From Phymatolithon calcareum (taxonomy: Eukaryota > Rhodophyta > Florideophyceae > Hapalidiales): a DNA stretch of 64,000 nt. A model generated the notes under the pieces. It ran no database searches. It was given only the letters and a program-made list of their open reading frames with translations, and was not told the DNA's origin. The DNA is taken from NCBI GenBank assembly GCA_977006965.1, contig OZ345363.1, positions 434,001 through 498,000 on the forward strand, written 5' to 3'. Position 1 is the first letter of the stretch. Each line of letters opens with the position of its first letter. The translations under genes and the position numbers were made by a program. This document shows positions 43,573 through 54,106 of the stretch, piece after piece.

Positions 43573-45001
43573 TTAGTGGAACAGAGAATGTGCGATTGCA
43601 CAAGCCGGGGTCCAGTCTGAAATATCATCCAACCTACTCCTTATCACAATACTTTTCTCAGGAGGGAAGTCCAATGGATATGAACCATCATCGTATTGGA
43701 ATTTTGCTCTCACGCGTTTGAGGCCGTCTGCTGGCACAGTTTTCCAATCATCTTCGTCTTCCAGAAATTCTTGGATCGTGACAGAGTAAGTGTCCTTCAT
43801 TGTGTACCTTGGCTTCGGAGACAGAGCATTGGAATTATTTATTTATTTTTATTCTTTTCTCGCGCAGTGTAGAGAATAAATATCAAGACTGTTGAGCGCA
43901 GAAGGAATAAATTATTGTATTTAAGTTCAGTGAGGAATAAATAACTGGTTATTCCCAATTATTGGATCCATCTAGCTGCTTTCTGTCACGATAGCATTGA
44001 CGTCTAAATAGGGTTCTCAGCGACAGTAAACGGCAGCAGGCCTTTGACGATAAACTCTAGCCAGCCGTGGGCATGCAACGTTTTGCGAGGATAAAACAGA
44101 GAGCTTGGTTTCGAAACTCGTAAGGTATTTGTGCTCGACTCTTTCTCAGCGCATAAAACGTTTAAGTCGCTTGGATGCTCGGATTGAACGTGACTCACAA
44201 AATTGGTGTAGCCCCGTCCAGAATCTTTCCGTCGCGTTCCACATTTGCAAGTCCACACAGCGGAGTTGGGATCCGACTGTGTGAAAAACTCATCGCGAAC
44301 ATGCTTACCGAAAACTCGCGGCATCTTGGGTGCTACCAAACGGTGCTCGCCTGGTACGCAGTTCCCGTTGTACTGTGTTGATTGCCATGGTTTTCATAAT
44401 CCTAAATGAGGAGTCCGCAGCCGACACGTCATGTGCTATCGATGACAAACATGTCACTTTACTGTTCAAGAATACCATCGGGCCCAAATAAACAATATAA
44501 TCGTCGGGCCAAAATGCTGTCATTCTCCCCCAGAAACGTAGACTTAGTCGAGCGTTCTCGAGTAAATAATGCTTTCAAATAAATAAAATAATTGTCGTAA
44601 CCACGAAGATCTCAATAAATACAATAAATATGCGCGACTCAGGAATAAATTATTGGAACAATAATTTAAATAATTACAATAGCAATTATTTTTTCCAATG
44701 CTTTGTTCGGAGACACGGATTTGTTACCGTTCTTTTCCTTTTGATACATTGCGGATATATTTCGACTCATGGCTCGATTTGCAAATAATCTTCCACGATT
44801 CCGTAGAAGCAACTGTTCCCGCATTCCTGTCGTGTTGAGCAGCCTTGTACTGTTTAAGCTTCCAGCATCAAACATGGACTGAATCTCTTCCCGATACCTT
44901 TTAATATACTTTGTGCCGTTTGCGCTCTTAGACTCACTTCTTCTCGCCCAGCGACGAGCAAGAGGGGACAAAAGAACCGGAGATACATCAATTGGTTCCA
45001 C
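43573..45001 (-). pseudogene. Unidentified minus-strand gene, unit 2, split by a hAT element
   Basis: Reading from 45,001, EPIDVSPVLLSPLARR continues without stop through RNRGRLFANRAMSRNISAMY to GNKSVSP. The 884-bp transposon at 43,822-44,705 then interrupts it, and it resumes as MKDTYSVTIQEFLED to CAIAHSLFH. Without the insertion this is the best-preserved version of the frame. The stop upstream of EPIDV (TAA) is shared with unit 1. Confidence 0.5.
43822..44705 (-). mobile_element. Internally deleted hAT transposon with BED finger
   Basis: Ends CAGAGCATTGGAA (left) and CAAAGCATTGGAA (right, reverse strand) form hAT-type TIRs. The 8-bp duplication TTCGGAGA is at 43,814-43,821 and 44,706-44,713. 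Units 1 and 3 have the empty site. On the minus strand an ORF (44,004-44,339) encodes a BED-type zinc finger (VWTCKCGTRR...HVQSEH) followed by FIVKGLLPFTVAENP, a hallmark segment of hAT transposases. The catalytic core is absent. Sub-terminal regions are full of AATAAAT repeats. It is a non-autonomous derivative of a family that should exist elsewhere in the genome. Confidence 0.9.
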
Positions 45002-45708
45002 AATTGAGTCGCCTCCTGCTGGTAATATGTAGATTTCATGGGTGGACAGTATTTACAATGCTCTACGGATTGCCCTTGACACCAGGTCAACTATCTCTTT
45101 GGAGAATCTTCACATGATTCAAGGTGGTGGTTCATGTAACCTAGTGAAGAAAAATCATATCGCAATGTGGACATTCTAGCTCCTTTGGTATTCTGATTTC
45201 CTCCTCAAACTACTCATTGTTTGACCCGTCTAGTAAGTGTACGTCCAAGCATTGTTGAACCTTCTAGGATGATGATTGCTATTTTCGTCTATCCTACTTT
45301 TAATTGCTTTCATAAGTGAAAAAAATGCCGATCATACTCAACCTTGCCGAATTTGGCGGACTTTAAACATGCTAAACAATTTTTCCTCAACGCAATTCTT
45401 GCGCAGGTCAATACGCAGAAGATGAGGCTTCGTGTGGTATACTTTTTATAGTTTTCCCGAAAAGTTGGAGTTTATAGTTTCAGAAAGTTTCTCGCACGAA
45501 AGTTGTCTTCTCTCTCGAAGTCAATGTTAAATACGACTGCAGCGGCTCACAAGAGTGGATGCTAGTATTCGTACAAGGCAAGGTGTTTAAGCAGTCCGAG
45601 TACGTTAACTTAGGTAATCTTGAGAAGAGCGGCCTGTTCCTTCAGTGGGAAGCATGTGGAGATTAGAAATAAATTCATGAAAGTTGCCCTTTATGACATC
45701 GTAGTACA
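45002..45708. other. Intergenic stretch (unit 2)
   Basis: Holds CTATTTTCGTCTATCC at about 45,284, which is the empty site of the unit 1 LINE insertion, and the second copy of the internal duplicate block. No gene recognised. Confidence 0.4.
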
Positions 45709-45939
45709 GTGCCCAGGAGAGATATTCTACGCCTCGAGATATGCTGGAGCTCATTCATGCTTGGTTTCTTTCTTCATTCGCTGTCATTTAACTGGCAGCT
45801 AAACCCACTTGTTCAACGTAGGATGAAAACAGGGGTTATTCCCAGCGGAGCTCTCGGTATGATTCGCGTAGCGGACCACAATCTGTGTTGCGATCGTTCA
45901 GCTCAGGCGTTTGTCGAATGCGGAGTAAGACATTTTTGA
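45709..45939 (+). pseudogene. Cys-rich ORF, truncated (unit 2)
   Basis: Counterpart of 25,442-25,807; it ends with a TGA directly after ECGVRHF, before the second Cys cluster. Confidence 0.2.
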
Positions 45940-46371
45940 GCGAGATGCTGCGCTTTATTCTTCACAGCCTCTGAAGCCCTCCCTGGGAGGGTATTCGAGG
46001 ATTCTAGAACCAATGGCGCAATTGAGATTATGTCTTTCTGTCGGGGATCTACGGCGAGGGTCATGATTTCCAATGTAGTTTTCCGGGGTAAGCGCTCTAG
46101 CCTACATAGGTCGACAGGCTAGATAGCACGACAATTTCGGGGTGGTGTGATTGTTCCGCATAACTAGAAAATAGGGCACTGCAAACGACGCCGGGGCTTT
46201 CCACGTTCAGTAGCATTGGAGATGCTCTACCCAATCCTCTCCTGCCATGATTTTAAGTGCACTCGAAAATTTTGTGAGTGTTCACAACTGAAATCACAAG
46301 TATCCGAGAATTTTATATGAACTCGTACTAAATTTGCAAACCTTGACCGCGACGGCTAAATAGTGAGGAAA

Positions 46372-47511
46372 ATGTGCTGGGTGTATGAATACCAGTGCAG
46401 TCAAAGTGCTATGTCAAAACTGCATATATTCTACGGCCCGGTAACCAGCGATGGGATCGAAGAGACCATAGCCAATCCACTCAACCTCGTCAGAGGTTTC
46501 CTTCGCTGTTCTTGGGAGGCTCACTTGGAGCTTCACCAAGACGCTCAATTTTTTTCTGCGAATCTGGCACTTTGTCCGAGCCGTCTCATGGGTCCTTTTC
46601 AACCCGTTGGGCCGAAGCCGCGCAATCGTGAACGGGAACCCGCACTTGAACCCGTCTCCTCTTCTCGTCGATCTTCAGACCCTAGAGAGCAACCGCAACA
46701 GGTGCACATCCCGCAATTGCAGTACCATCACCATCACCCTCACCAGCAATACGATCGAACTGAACAGTTTCCTTCAAACACGCAACCAGCGCAAAGCCAA
46801 ATGCCCTGGGTTGTGTTGAGGCACAAAGAAAGTCCTTCCTTGCACCCTGAGCTCGATAGCGAGGGGCAACAACTCTTTGTTCTCCTTGATTTTCTTCTTC
46901 GCTATCGGCCCAACAGTTTTCGAGAATATTCAGGTCGGTGCCTGCAGATATATGACGCCGAGTTCTCTCTCAAACGCAAAGCCCTAAAGGTAGCTGAAAA
47001 GAATGGTCGTCAAGTCGCCCCTGTAACTCCCGGTCGTCCATCCACACCAGGCCCTTCATCGAACAGATATTCTAATCACGGTTATCCAGCGGCATCAAAT
47101 CCGTTCTCCCTGCCTACTGCAAATGACGTCCCATTCCAGCAGAGTCAACCCCCGCGTGTTTCTAGACGACATGTTGTGCGGCCCCCCGCAGGTACTCAAA
47201 TACCAGAATCGACTCATTCTGCACGTGGAGACAAAAATCTGACGACCAACGCCCAGCAAAACTTCCCTGGCATTCATTCCAATGAACTGCACTTCAATAG
47301 CACTGCTACAGTCCCGTCTTCTTTGTCGAACGACCTTGATGGTCAACATGGTCGGAATTACTATGATCGCCAAGATGGTCACTCCAGGGATGAACGGCGT
47401 CGCAGCTCGCTTGACGGCGGGTCACGAGGGCGTGGAGGAGGCAGTGGAAGGAAGCGCGGGCGCGGAGGTCGCGGGAGCTGGTTCAGCAGTGGGTTCGACC
47501 AGTCGAGGTAA
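46372..47511 (+). CDS. RG-tailed protein lacking the SNF2 body (unit 2)
   Basis: 379 residues from ATG 46,372, or 307 from 46,588. Same layout and same in-frame deletion junction (SLSN/DLDGQHG) as unit 1. It lacks three codons of unit 1 near residue 60 and has HHHHPH instead of HHHHHH, as unit 3 does. From about 46,870 to 47,480 it instead resembles unit 1, so the gene itself is a mosaic. Function as described for unit 1 is unknown. Confidence 0.5.
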   Translation: MCWVYEYQCSQSAMSKLHIFYGPVTSDGIEETIANPLNLVRGFLRCSWEAHLELHQDAQFFSANLALCPSRLMGPFQPVGPKPRNREREPALEPVSSSRRSSDPREQPQQVHIPQLQYHHHHPHQQYDRTEQFPSNTQPAQSQMPWVVLRHKESPSLHPELDSEGQQLFVLLDFLLRYRPNSFREYSGRCLQIYDAEFSLKRKALKVAEKNGRQVAPVTPGRPSTPGPSSNRYSNHGYPAASNPFSLPTANDVPFQQSQPPRVSRRHVVRPPAGTQIPESTHSARGDKNLTTNAQQNFPGIHSNELHFNSTATVPSSLSNDLDGQHGRNYYDRQDGHSRDERRRSSLDGGSRGRGGGSGRKRGRGGRGSWFSSGFDQSR

Positions 47512-47794
47512 AGATCAAGCGGAGGCTTGTGTTACGAAAGAGTGCATCGGCGGCCTTGGCTTGTTATGCTTGAACCAGTGGTCGCATCGGACAGACTGCC
47601 TTGCTGGACCGCCCGTGGACCGGCTTTTCGAACGGATGCGATTGAATAAAACTTTTGAGAGTACTTTTTATTTAATTTTGAGGAAAAAATCCGGATTCCA
47701 TCGGTTGTTGATATGTATAATTCAACGGCGAGCGAATTCCGGCGGATACAAAATAAAATTAAACTGCTCGGATCCAGCTGAGCACTCTAAACAT

Positions 47795-47935
47795 TAGTAG
47801 AGTAGGCCCTAAAACGGTAGAGGAATTATGTAGGGAGAAACCGCTTGAAGTACTCAAATTCGTGAACAATGAGGGGTTGCTTGACAACCCCAGATGTTAA
47901 CTTTAGTTAACGCCTTCTGCAATAAAGAAAGAAAA
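47795..47935 (+). mobile_element. Short LINE 3' tail (lineage A), unit 2
   Basis: Same insertion as 27,515-27,662, ending AATAAAGAAAGAAAAA before CCATC. About 25 bp at its left edge, including the left ACCATC, is deleted. Confidence 0.7.
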
Positions 47936-48249
47936 ACCATCTATTTGTCCAAAATCCGGAAAGGTTTCTTAGTGACCGATCTCTTAAACCTTTCGTTAAG
48001 CCCACAAACCCATCCATCCAAACTGTGAAGAGGACTAGAGCTTTTAGGAATACACGCCGATTACGAAGCAATGGGCATGCTGCTGTAAGAGCTTAAAAGT
48101 CAAGTCGAACACGGAATCACGGATACAAGCTAGAAATGTAGAAAAGAAATGTTTCTGTCTCCGTCGAAAATTATCATATATTCGTCACCGCTAATTCGTA
48201 AAGGTAAGTTCCATTCATTCATCATTTTGCGTATTCCCCATGTGGGGCT

Positions 48250-49305
48250 AGCAACACTTTGAGGGCCCAAGCTTCTTCCATTCTAATCTATTTGATGGGA
48301 GTTTGGCTGCTGCTTGGACGTCGAGGCCCGGGACGTCGCCAAAAATTGACTCTGGGGTTGGTCGGACGCAGTGACGTAGCACTTGACGAACCTGTTCCCC
48401 AAGGTGAAGCACAGACAACTCGCGCTGCAGTATGCCTGTGGCAGATTCCCACCGGTGTCAACAACAAGTATGACTGAAGAATTCGGCACCAGAACCAGAG
48501 AGCATATGGAGACCCTTGAACGCACGCTAGCAGGATACGAACTCGAAGGAGAAAAACGACTGAAAACAGAAAAGGCGCTAGATGAGCTCTTACTATTTAG
48601 CAAGACACTCATAGAACGCATGGAGAACGAAGAAGGCCTGTATTAATCCGCAGAATGCAAGGCGAAAAGTGGTCGAGTCCAAGCACCGACAATCCCGTAG
48701 AGGACTGAGATAGGACTACTTTGAGTCCTGAGTTTTCCCGTCCGCCATACTGGTGGACGTTTCGTGAGCTACACAAAGGTAGGTAGCATCAGAGGAAGCC
48801 TTGCCCATATCTTCGGAAGTCTGTGCGGCTTTTAAATAAACTTGAAAGGAAAAAAAACTTGACGAACCAGGCGACTTTCGTCCATCCTAAGGATGTGTCC
48901 GAGCTAACTCCATCGTATGTCTCTGGCTCAAAATACCACATCGATGGTGGGGTTCCTTGAATCGTCAGCAATGAGTCTTCCGGATATTCCCAGATCTTTG
49001 CAGATGCTCATCGCAATGTTCCAGAGACCGCCGCAGTTGCATGTCGCAACGTGAAGCTTAGTGGAAAAACTTATAGCTTCCCTAGTGTCTTCTCTTCCTC
49101 CTGCGTTTCCCTTTCGGTAAGCGTCCCTTCGTAGCAACCGAAGGGATTCGGCTCCGCCGCGAGTGGCATTACAGAACAAGAAAATCCGGTAAGATGCAGT
49201 CTGAGAGAGTACGGCATTTCCACGAGGAATTCTTCCTGGAAATGCCGTAGTGTGCTGCGCTTGAAAGATACATATTTCAATAGAACTTCCTCCGAAAGAG
49301 TGCAA
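48250..49305 (-). pseudogene. Decayed non-LTR RT C-terminus, unit 2, split by a younger LINE
   Basis: Counterpart of 27,981-28,562. The relic is interrupted by the insertion at 48,393-48,856, so the older element was already dead when the younger one landed. Confidence 0.5.
48393..48856 (+). mobile_element. 5'-truncated LINE (lineage C) with 12-bp TSD
   Basis: It is flanked by ACTTGACGAACC (48,381-48,392 and 48,857-48,868). Unit 1 has one copy at about 28,117. It encodes KVKHRQLALQYACGRFPPVS to MENEEGLY, a 3' UTR and a short poly(A). It is nearly the same as 2981-3422 outside the array. Confidence 0.9.
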
Positions 49306-50349
49306 TCAGTGGACTGTTATTGATATAAAGGTTCTTGGTCCTAAGAATTGGAATTGAAAACTGTAACTCTTTCTTCTTGGTGCAGAGGCGCTCGTTTGAC
49401 ACCAAAAGTAACATCCTTCCTTTTCAGTACAACCCTCACAATAAAGCTCCCTGTTTCCATCGTCGGTACATGCGCATTATTCACACTTATGCCGTATTCA
49501 GAAAAGGCAAATCAACCTTGCTCGACTGGCCTTCTGCAGGAGTGTGATGGCCTCTGGCACTTTGCAATTGTACGCCAGGGTCTCGAGATCATTGAAAATG
49601 CTTTGCATTTCAGGTATTGATCCCAATCGAGAAACATCCACCGCGCCACGGGTGTTTGAACTTGTTTTTTGTCTCAGTATAGTTAAGCAACGAGAGGAGG
49701 CATATTCGTGTGCATGTGGAAATCAGTGCCATGCCAGCGGGGGGTTATTGGCCTGGTGGCCTAGCTCAAATGCGCTTTCTTGAGCATTTACAACTCTTGT
49801 TTAAACACGCGATTAAATGCCTGAATAGGTGTGATTATGAAAATTGCCTTATTTACTTCTATCGGCTAGTCAGCATTAAATACTGACTAGGCGATATTGT
49901 TATTGAGTACTCTTCGCACAATCAGATCCGGTTTGATCCATTTGATTCGTTTTTTACGACTTTTATGGAATGGATCAGTGTGCAAAAATGCGGTGCCTTC
50001 CATTTACTGAAGGTGTGTGCTCGAGCTACTTATATACCCCTAGATGAGTGAAGCTAACCATGAAGACACGTGCGGTCTCACATGCCGGGTGTCGGTTGCT
50101 ACTAATCGTTATGATCGCCTAACCGACACTATCTTGGTAGTGCTGGCCAAGGAAGCTCTTAACTCACAGAGTCGTTATGCGAGAAGAGTAAACGGTAAAT
50201 TTGCTCGATGAGCTACAATCAATACACGTGTATCTAGTGCTTCCACTTCAGTGTCGAAAGGGAAGCAAGATCCGAACTAACATCTGTCTCGGCAACACAC
50301 TGCCGTGCAGCCCACGTTCCTAGCGGCCTCCGCATCGCCATGGGAATAG
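49306..50349. other. Stretch without a recognised gene (unit 2)
   Basis: Equivalent to 28,563-29,601 of unit 1. Confidence 0.35.
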
Positions 50350-50622
50350 GGGAATAGGGAAGCTCATGGGGAACTTGTAGCACTGCTGCGGAACACAGAC
50401 ACTGCCGATTCAGCCGCCCGTTACGTAGGTGCCCCAGCAACAACAATCACCGCTGGTGGTTCAGTGCAGCTGGACCACGTCGTGCTCCACTACGCTCTCA
50501 CTGCACTGGAAGCGCGTGCTCGAAGCGCAGCTTTCTCGGTGCTGCCGGCAAGCGCCATGCGCCGTTCGGTGGATCTTCTCGTCGGCTTTCACACCGCTTT
50601 CAAAGCCTTTGCTTGTATTTGA
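50350..50622 (+). other. GC-rich open frame (unit 2), runs into unit 3
   Basis: Counterpart of 29,602-29,862 with several silent substitutions. After VDLLVGF the frame crosses the unit junction at 50,590 and stops at 50,620. Confidence 0.25.
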
Positions 50623-50896
50623 AAAATTCTAAGAAAGGGTCTGTGCCCGCCAAGTTTGAATATTCGAATGTAAATTACTTTTTGAATATTTTTAAGCTGC
50701 TCTGCCGGAGAATATTATGATATGGGTGACCTTGCTGGCAGGTACTGGACAAGTTTTTTCACAATGCTCGAGCTCCGTGATGCATCACCATCTGCGACAT
50801 CTCGGGCACGCTTCGCTGACCTTTGAGCCCATTTTTTCCGGCTTTTGAATGATGATCAAATCTTGCGCTAAGAGGCGCGACTCTGACTGTGAAAGA

Positions 50897-51079
50897 ATGA
50901 ACAAAAAGAGCATCATGCTGAGTAGCTGCATGAATGAGTTGCGCAGACTCGTGCTGCTGGACTACTTTAGATGCAGCCGGAGAGAGGCACGTATTCAATA
51001 TTTTCAGGACAGTATGTTTCCTGTGCTCCCACCGTCGCCCCGCTCACATGCGCGAGAGGCAAGTGGATATCATAGCTAA
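50897..51079 (+). pseudogene. Short conserved ORF, 3' half deleted (unit 3)
   Basis: It starts MNKKSIMLSSCMNELRRLV and diverges after DSMFPVL, where about 700 bp present in unit 1 is missing and the frame runs into the 5' region of the KIX gene. Confidence 0.3.
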
Positions 51080-51277
51080 CACTGGTCACCCTTCATGAAC
51101 ATCCCCCTGGGTTTACGAAATGGGGAAAAATCTTTTAAAAAACGAACACGTTCTCTCTCAACAGGATCGGCTTATTGCGCCGCTTTCGGTTCGTCGAACC
51201 CTGCAAATTTCCATATTCTCCCCTGTACCCATCTCCAATAAGCCAGCCCCATTGCGATCGGCTTCCTTACAAGCACA

Positions 51278-52653
51278 ATGGACAAACCGACCAAACCCGC
51301 TAATCGCCTTCACGAAAACATCTCCAAGAAGACTCCTGTGCGAATTCTGAGCTCGAGAGGCGGACCCACGAAATCCAAGGACAATGCTTTTGGAAGCCAG
51401 GAAATCCCCGTCAAAGCCGGAATTGCGATCAAGAATCATCTTGAAAGCAAGCGCTCCGCCAACCGATCTCAAGTTGATGAAAGGGGAAATGTCGCTGGAA
51501 GTGTTCCACTTGCCAATCTCGTAACTTCGGTTGCTGGGGTAACTGCTTCCGGGGATGGGAAGCCTACCGAGTGCAATACCGCTATCAAGAACCATCCTAA
51601 GCCCGACCAAACGACTACTCAGCCTCGCATCCATTCCACGATCAAAGCCGTCCGACCCATCCAGCCCCGCCCCACCACGGACGGGGATACTATGAATGCT
51701 GCGCCTAGCTTCGTCCAAAACTGGCGCCACACCGTTGCCCCCGAGAATCGCCTGTACATTCGCAAGCACGTTCATGACAATCTTCTCGGAGCATGCATTT
51801 CCATTTCGCTCTTTGTCCCATCTTGAACTCTGTCATCACATTCTAACTTTTAATTTTTCGCATGCAATCCACAGCGCTTTGTCCCGGACACTCAGACGAT
51901 CTTTTGCAAAGCAGGGCCGCAGAGTTTGAAGAGACCGAGTACGGAAGGGCATTTTCCATGCAAGATTACATCAATCGTATTGCGGCAGGTCTCACTCGGG
52001 TAGAGAATGAAGTCAGGCATCACGCCGAGCAACTTCAGGCTGCAGCTTACTATCCGGTCGCGCCAACCGCACAAGCATCATACGCATACTCTCAAGCAGG
52101 TGTTCGGAGTTCGTCTCAAGCCGGAGGAAGCGCTTCGGGGTATGCGACGGGAAATTATGCGTATATTCGATCGAGTATTATGGCAACGCCGAGTGTCTCT
52201 GACAGACACAGTCATCCAGGTCTAACTATGCTGCGGTCCCCCGCTGTGGCTTATGGAGCAGGTGCAAATGTTCAGGCAGTTCCCGAAAATGGTGGCAATG
52301 CGGCGAGTGCACTGCGATTTCCTGGACCTGATTGGCGATCGTCTCTCACGCACATGGATCGCATCAAAGTCTGTCAGCTTATTATGGACAGACTGGCTGG
52401 TATGTACTTTGTTCTCAATCATTGCATAACAATCGTTTGATTTTATCAGTCTGGAAACTAACCTTTTTGTATTCGTTCTGATAAGTCAGAGCTTTATCCT
52501 GCAGCGCCAATGCAAGCTATTCGAGACCAGACAAGCGCTTTCGAATATAAATCTTTTCAAGATGCAAACAGTCGAAGAACCTATGGACAAATTATTGATG
52601 AAGGTCTCATCGGTGTAGAGAAGAAGGCAAGGGGCGCGGCAAGGCAGGCATAG
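51278..52653 (+). pseudogene. MED15-like double-KIX gene, unit 3, splice donor lost
   Basis: Exon 1 (51,278-51,788) is open, but a 2-bp deletion turns its donor CGGTGAGC into CGGAGC, removing the GT. Exon 2 (51,875-52,399) is open. Exon 3 (from 52,490) has a premature TAG at 52,651-52,653, about 20 codons early, but after the KIX 2 core. Reading through intron 1 would end soon after the first KIX half. It probably does not make a normal protein unless a cryptic donor is used. Confidence 0.75.
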
Positions 52654-53667
52654 AATGTAACTGCAGGATCTAAAGAAAGCTGGGGAAGTGTGACGAGAAG
52701 AACAAATACTTCTCGGTAACGCACTGTGCAGATTGTGGCTCTACTGCCTCAAAACAGCTGAGATCGAAGTTCTACGATAAGATTCTTTCCAAGTATTCAT
52801 GTCAACTTTCAATCTGGATTCTTTTTAGAAACTAATGATACATAGAGGAGGACGGAACAGATAACAGCGGAATCAACCAGTCCCTAGACTTGAATAAAAT
52901 ATCTTCCTGAATGACGCATTCCAGGGATTTAGCCACGCAGTCTACTGCAATTGATGATTAGTCCGTGCTTGACAAGGAGGTACATTTAGTTCTATATGAG
53001 GACTGTAGGAAGACTATTTTGCTCTTTTCGGACTAGCTTTGTAAATCTATCTCAACGGGTCGTGTGTTTGAACAAACGCCTCTGATGCTGTACATAGCGT
53101 ACTACATCACAGTATTTTCGGACATGAAACACGGAATACCATCGTTACTGATGATGCCGGCATTCGGCCGATACCCCTTCCAAGCACAACGCAAGGAAAA
53201 TACAAGAAAAAAATAAGGGGCCTCGAATGACTCTAGCGCATACGTAGAGGAATAGCGGCTATACTGTACCAGACCCATTTTCAGCAAGTTCTGGGATACC
53301 TGATAAAAATAGGTACAGTACGTGTAAAATTTCGAACGAAAGGGAGACACCGTTAAGCTCCACATAACACAGAAGGTTCTGTGTGAAATAAAGCTTAACA
53401 ATTCGCGCCATCCTGAAGTTACCGAAGTCACAATGTCATAGAATCATTCGCTGTCGCCGTTTCCAATGTCGCTCGAAATGCATCAGACGGTACAGCAAAA
53501 CTTTACTTGGACGAATTTCAGGTTCACGCAAAGAATGAGCAAGGGTTTTGAAAAAACTTGACATTGGAATAATGTGAGCAAAGAAAATAATACGAAATAG
53601 AAATCTAATCCAGGGAAGAATGAGGCCCTGAAGTTCAAATGGCGTCCGAAGCACATGTGGGGCGAGT
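52654..53667. other. Region downstream of KIX pseudogene (unit 3)
   Basis: Equivalent to 17,406-18,352. The hydrophobic minus-strand fragment (PHVLRTPFELQGLILPW) is present and cut off at about 53,667, where LINE sequence begins. Confidence 0.35.
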
Positions 53668-54093
53668 CCCCCATTGAGTACTAAACTTCTGGAAGACAAA
53701 TTCGGTGAAATCGTACCAACTCTCATGAACAAGCTCGAAGTGTACCTTCAAAGATATCGACTAACAGAAGAGGAGACTAGTGAGACTGAAAAGGCACTTG
53801 ACAAAGTACTATTCCTCACAATCGTCTTTCATGACGACATGGAATAGACCAAGACAAAATAGAACGGCGACGCTGAGATTCCTACGAACAGGACATGTGG
53901 ACTCTAAGCTTTTCCCTCCACCTTCTCTGGAGGAGGGTTTTTGCAGCTAGGGCTACGACGATAGCAACGAGCCCGGGTTTTGCGGGCTTTAACAAAGTAA
54001 CGGAGCTACCAAGGTAGTAGCATCTGAAACGCATCTCCCTTACAGTCTTATGAGTGTTTCTGAGGGCGTTTAATAAATTCAAAATTCAAAAAA
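53668..54093 (+). mobile_element. LINE (lineage B) piece at a deletion junction
   Basis: It encodes KLLEDKFGEIVPTLMNKLEV to FHDDME, homologous to the end of the element at 40,281-41,181, then a 3' UTR and poly(A). The right junction (AATATGATACGCA at 54,094) is the same as for the unit 2 insertion at 38,554. The left duplication is missing because about 1.8 kb of unit sequence, from the equivalent of 18,353 on, is gone. The insertion predates the split of units 2 and 3, or the deletion accompanied it. Confidence 0.8.
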
Positions 54094-54106
54094 AATATGA
54101 TACGCA

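Larger units (their letters stand above)
30604..50589. repeat. Tandem repeat unit 2
   Basis: Collinear with units 1 and 3 and enlarged to about 20 kb by an LTR-like element, a SINE, a hAT element and several LINE insertions, each listed separately. Confidence 0.95.

Noticed and set aside
38554-54093. CRISPR-like or satellite arrays
   Set aside because: The short repeats seen are target-site duplications, LINE tails and unit-level homology; no regularly spaced direct repeats were found.
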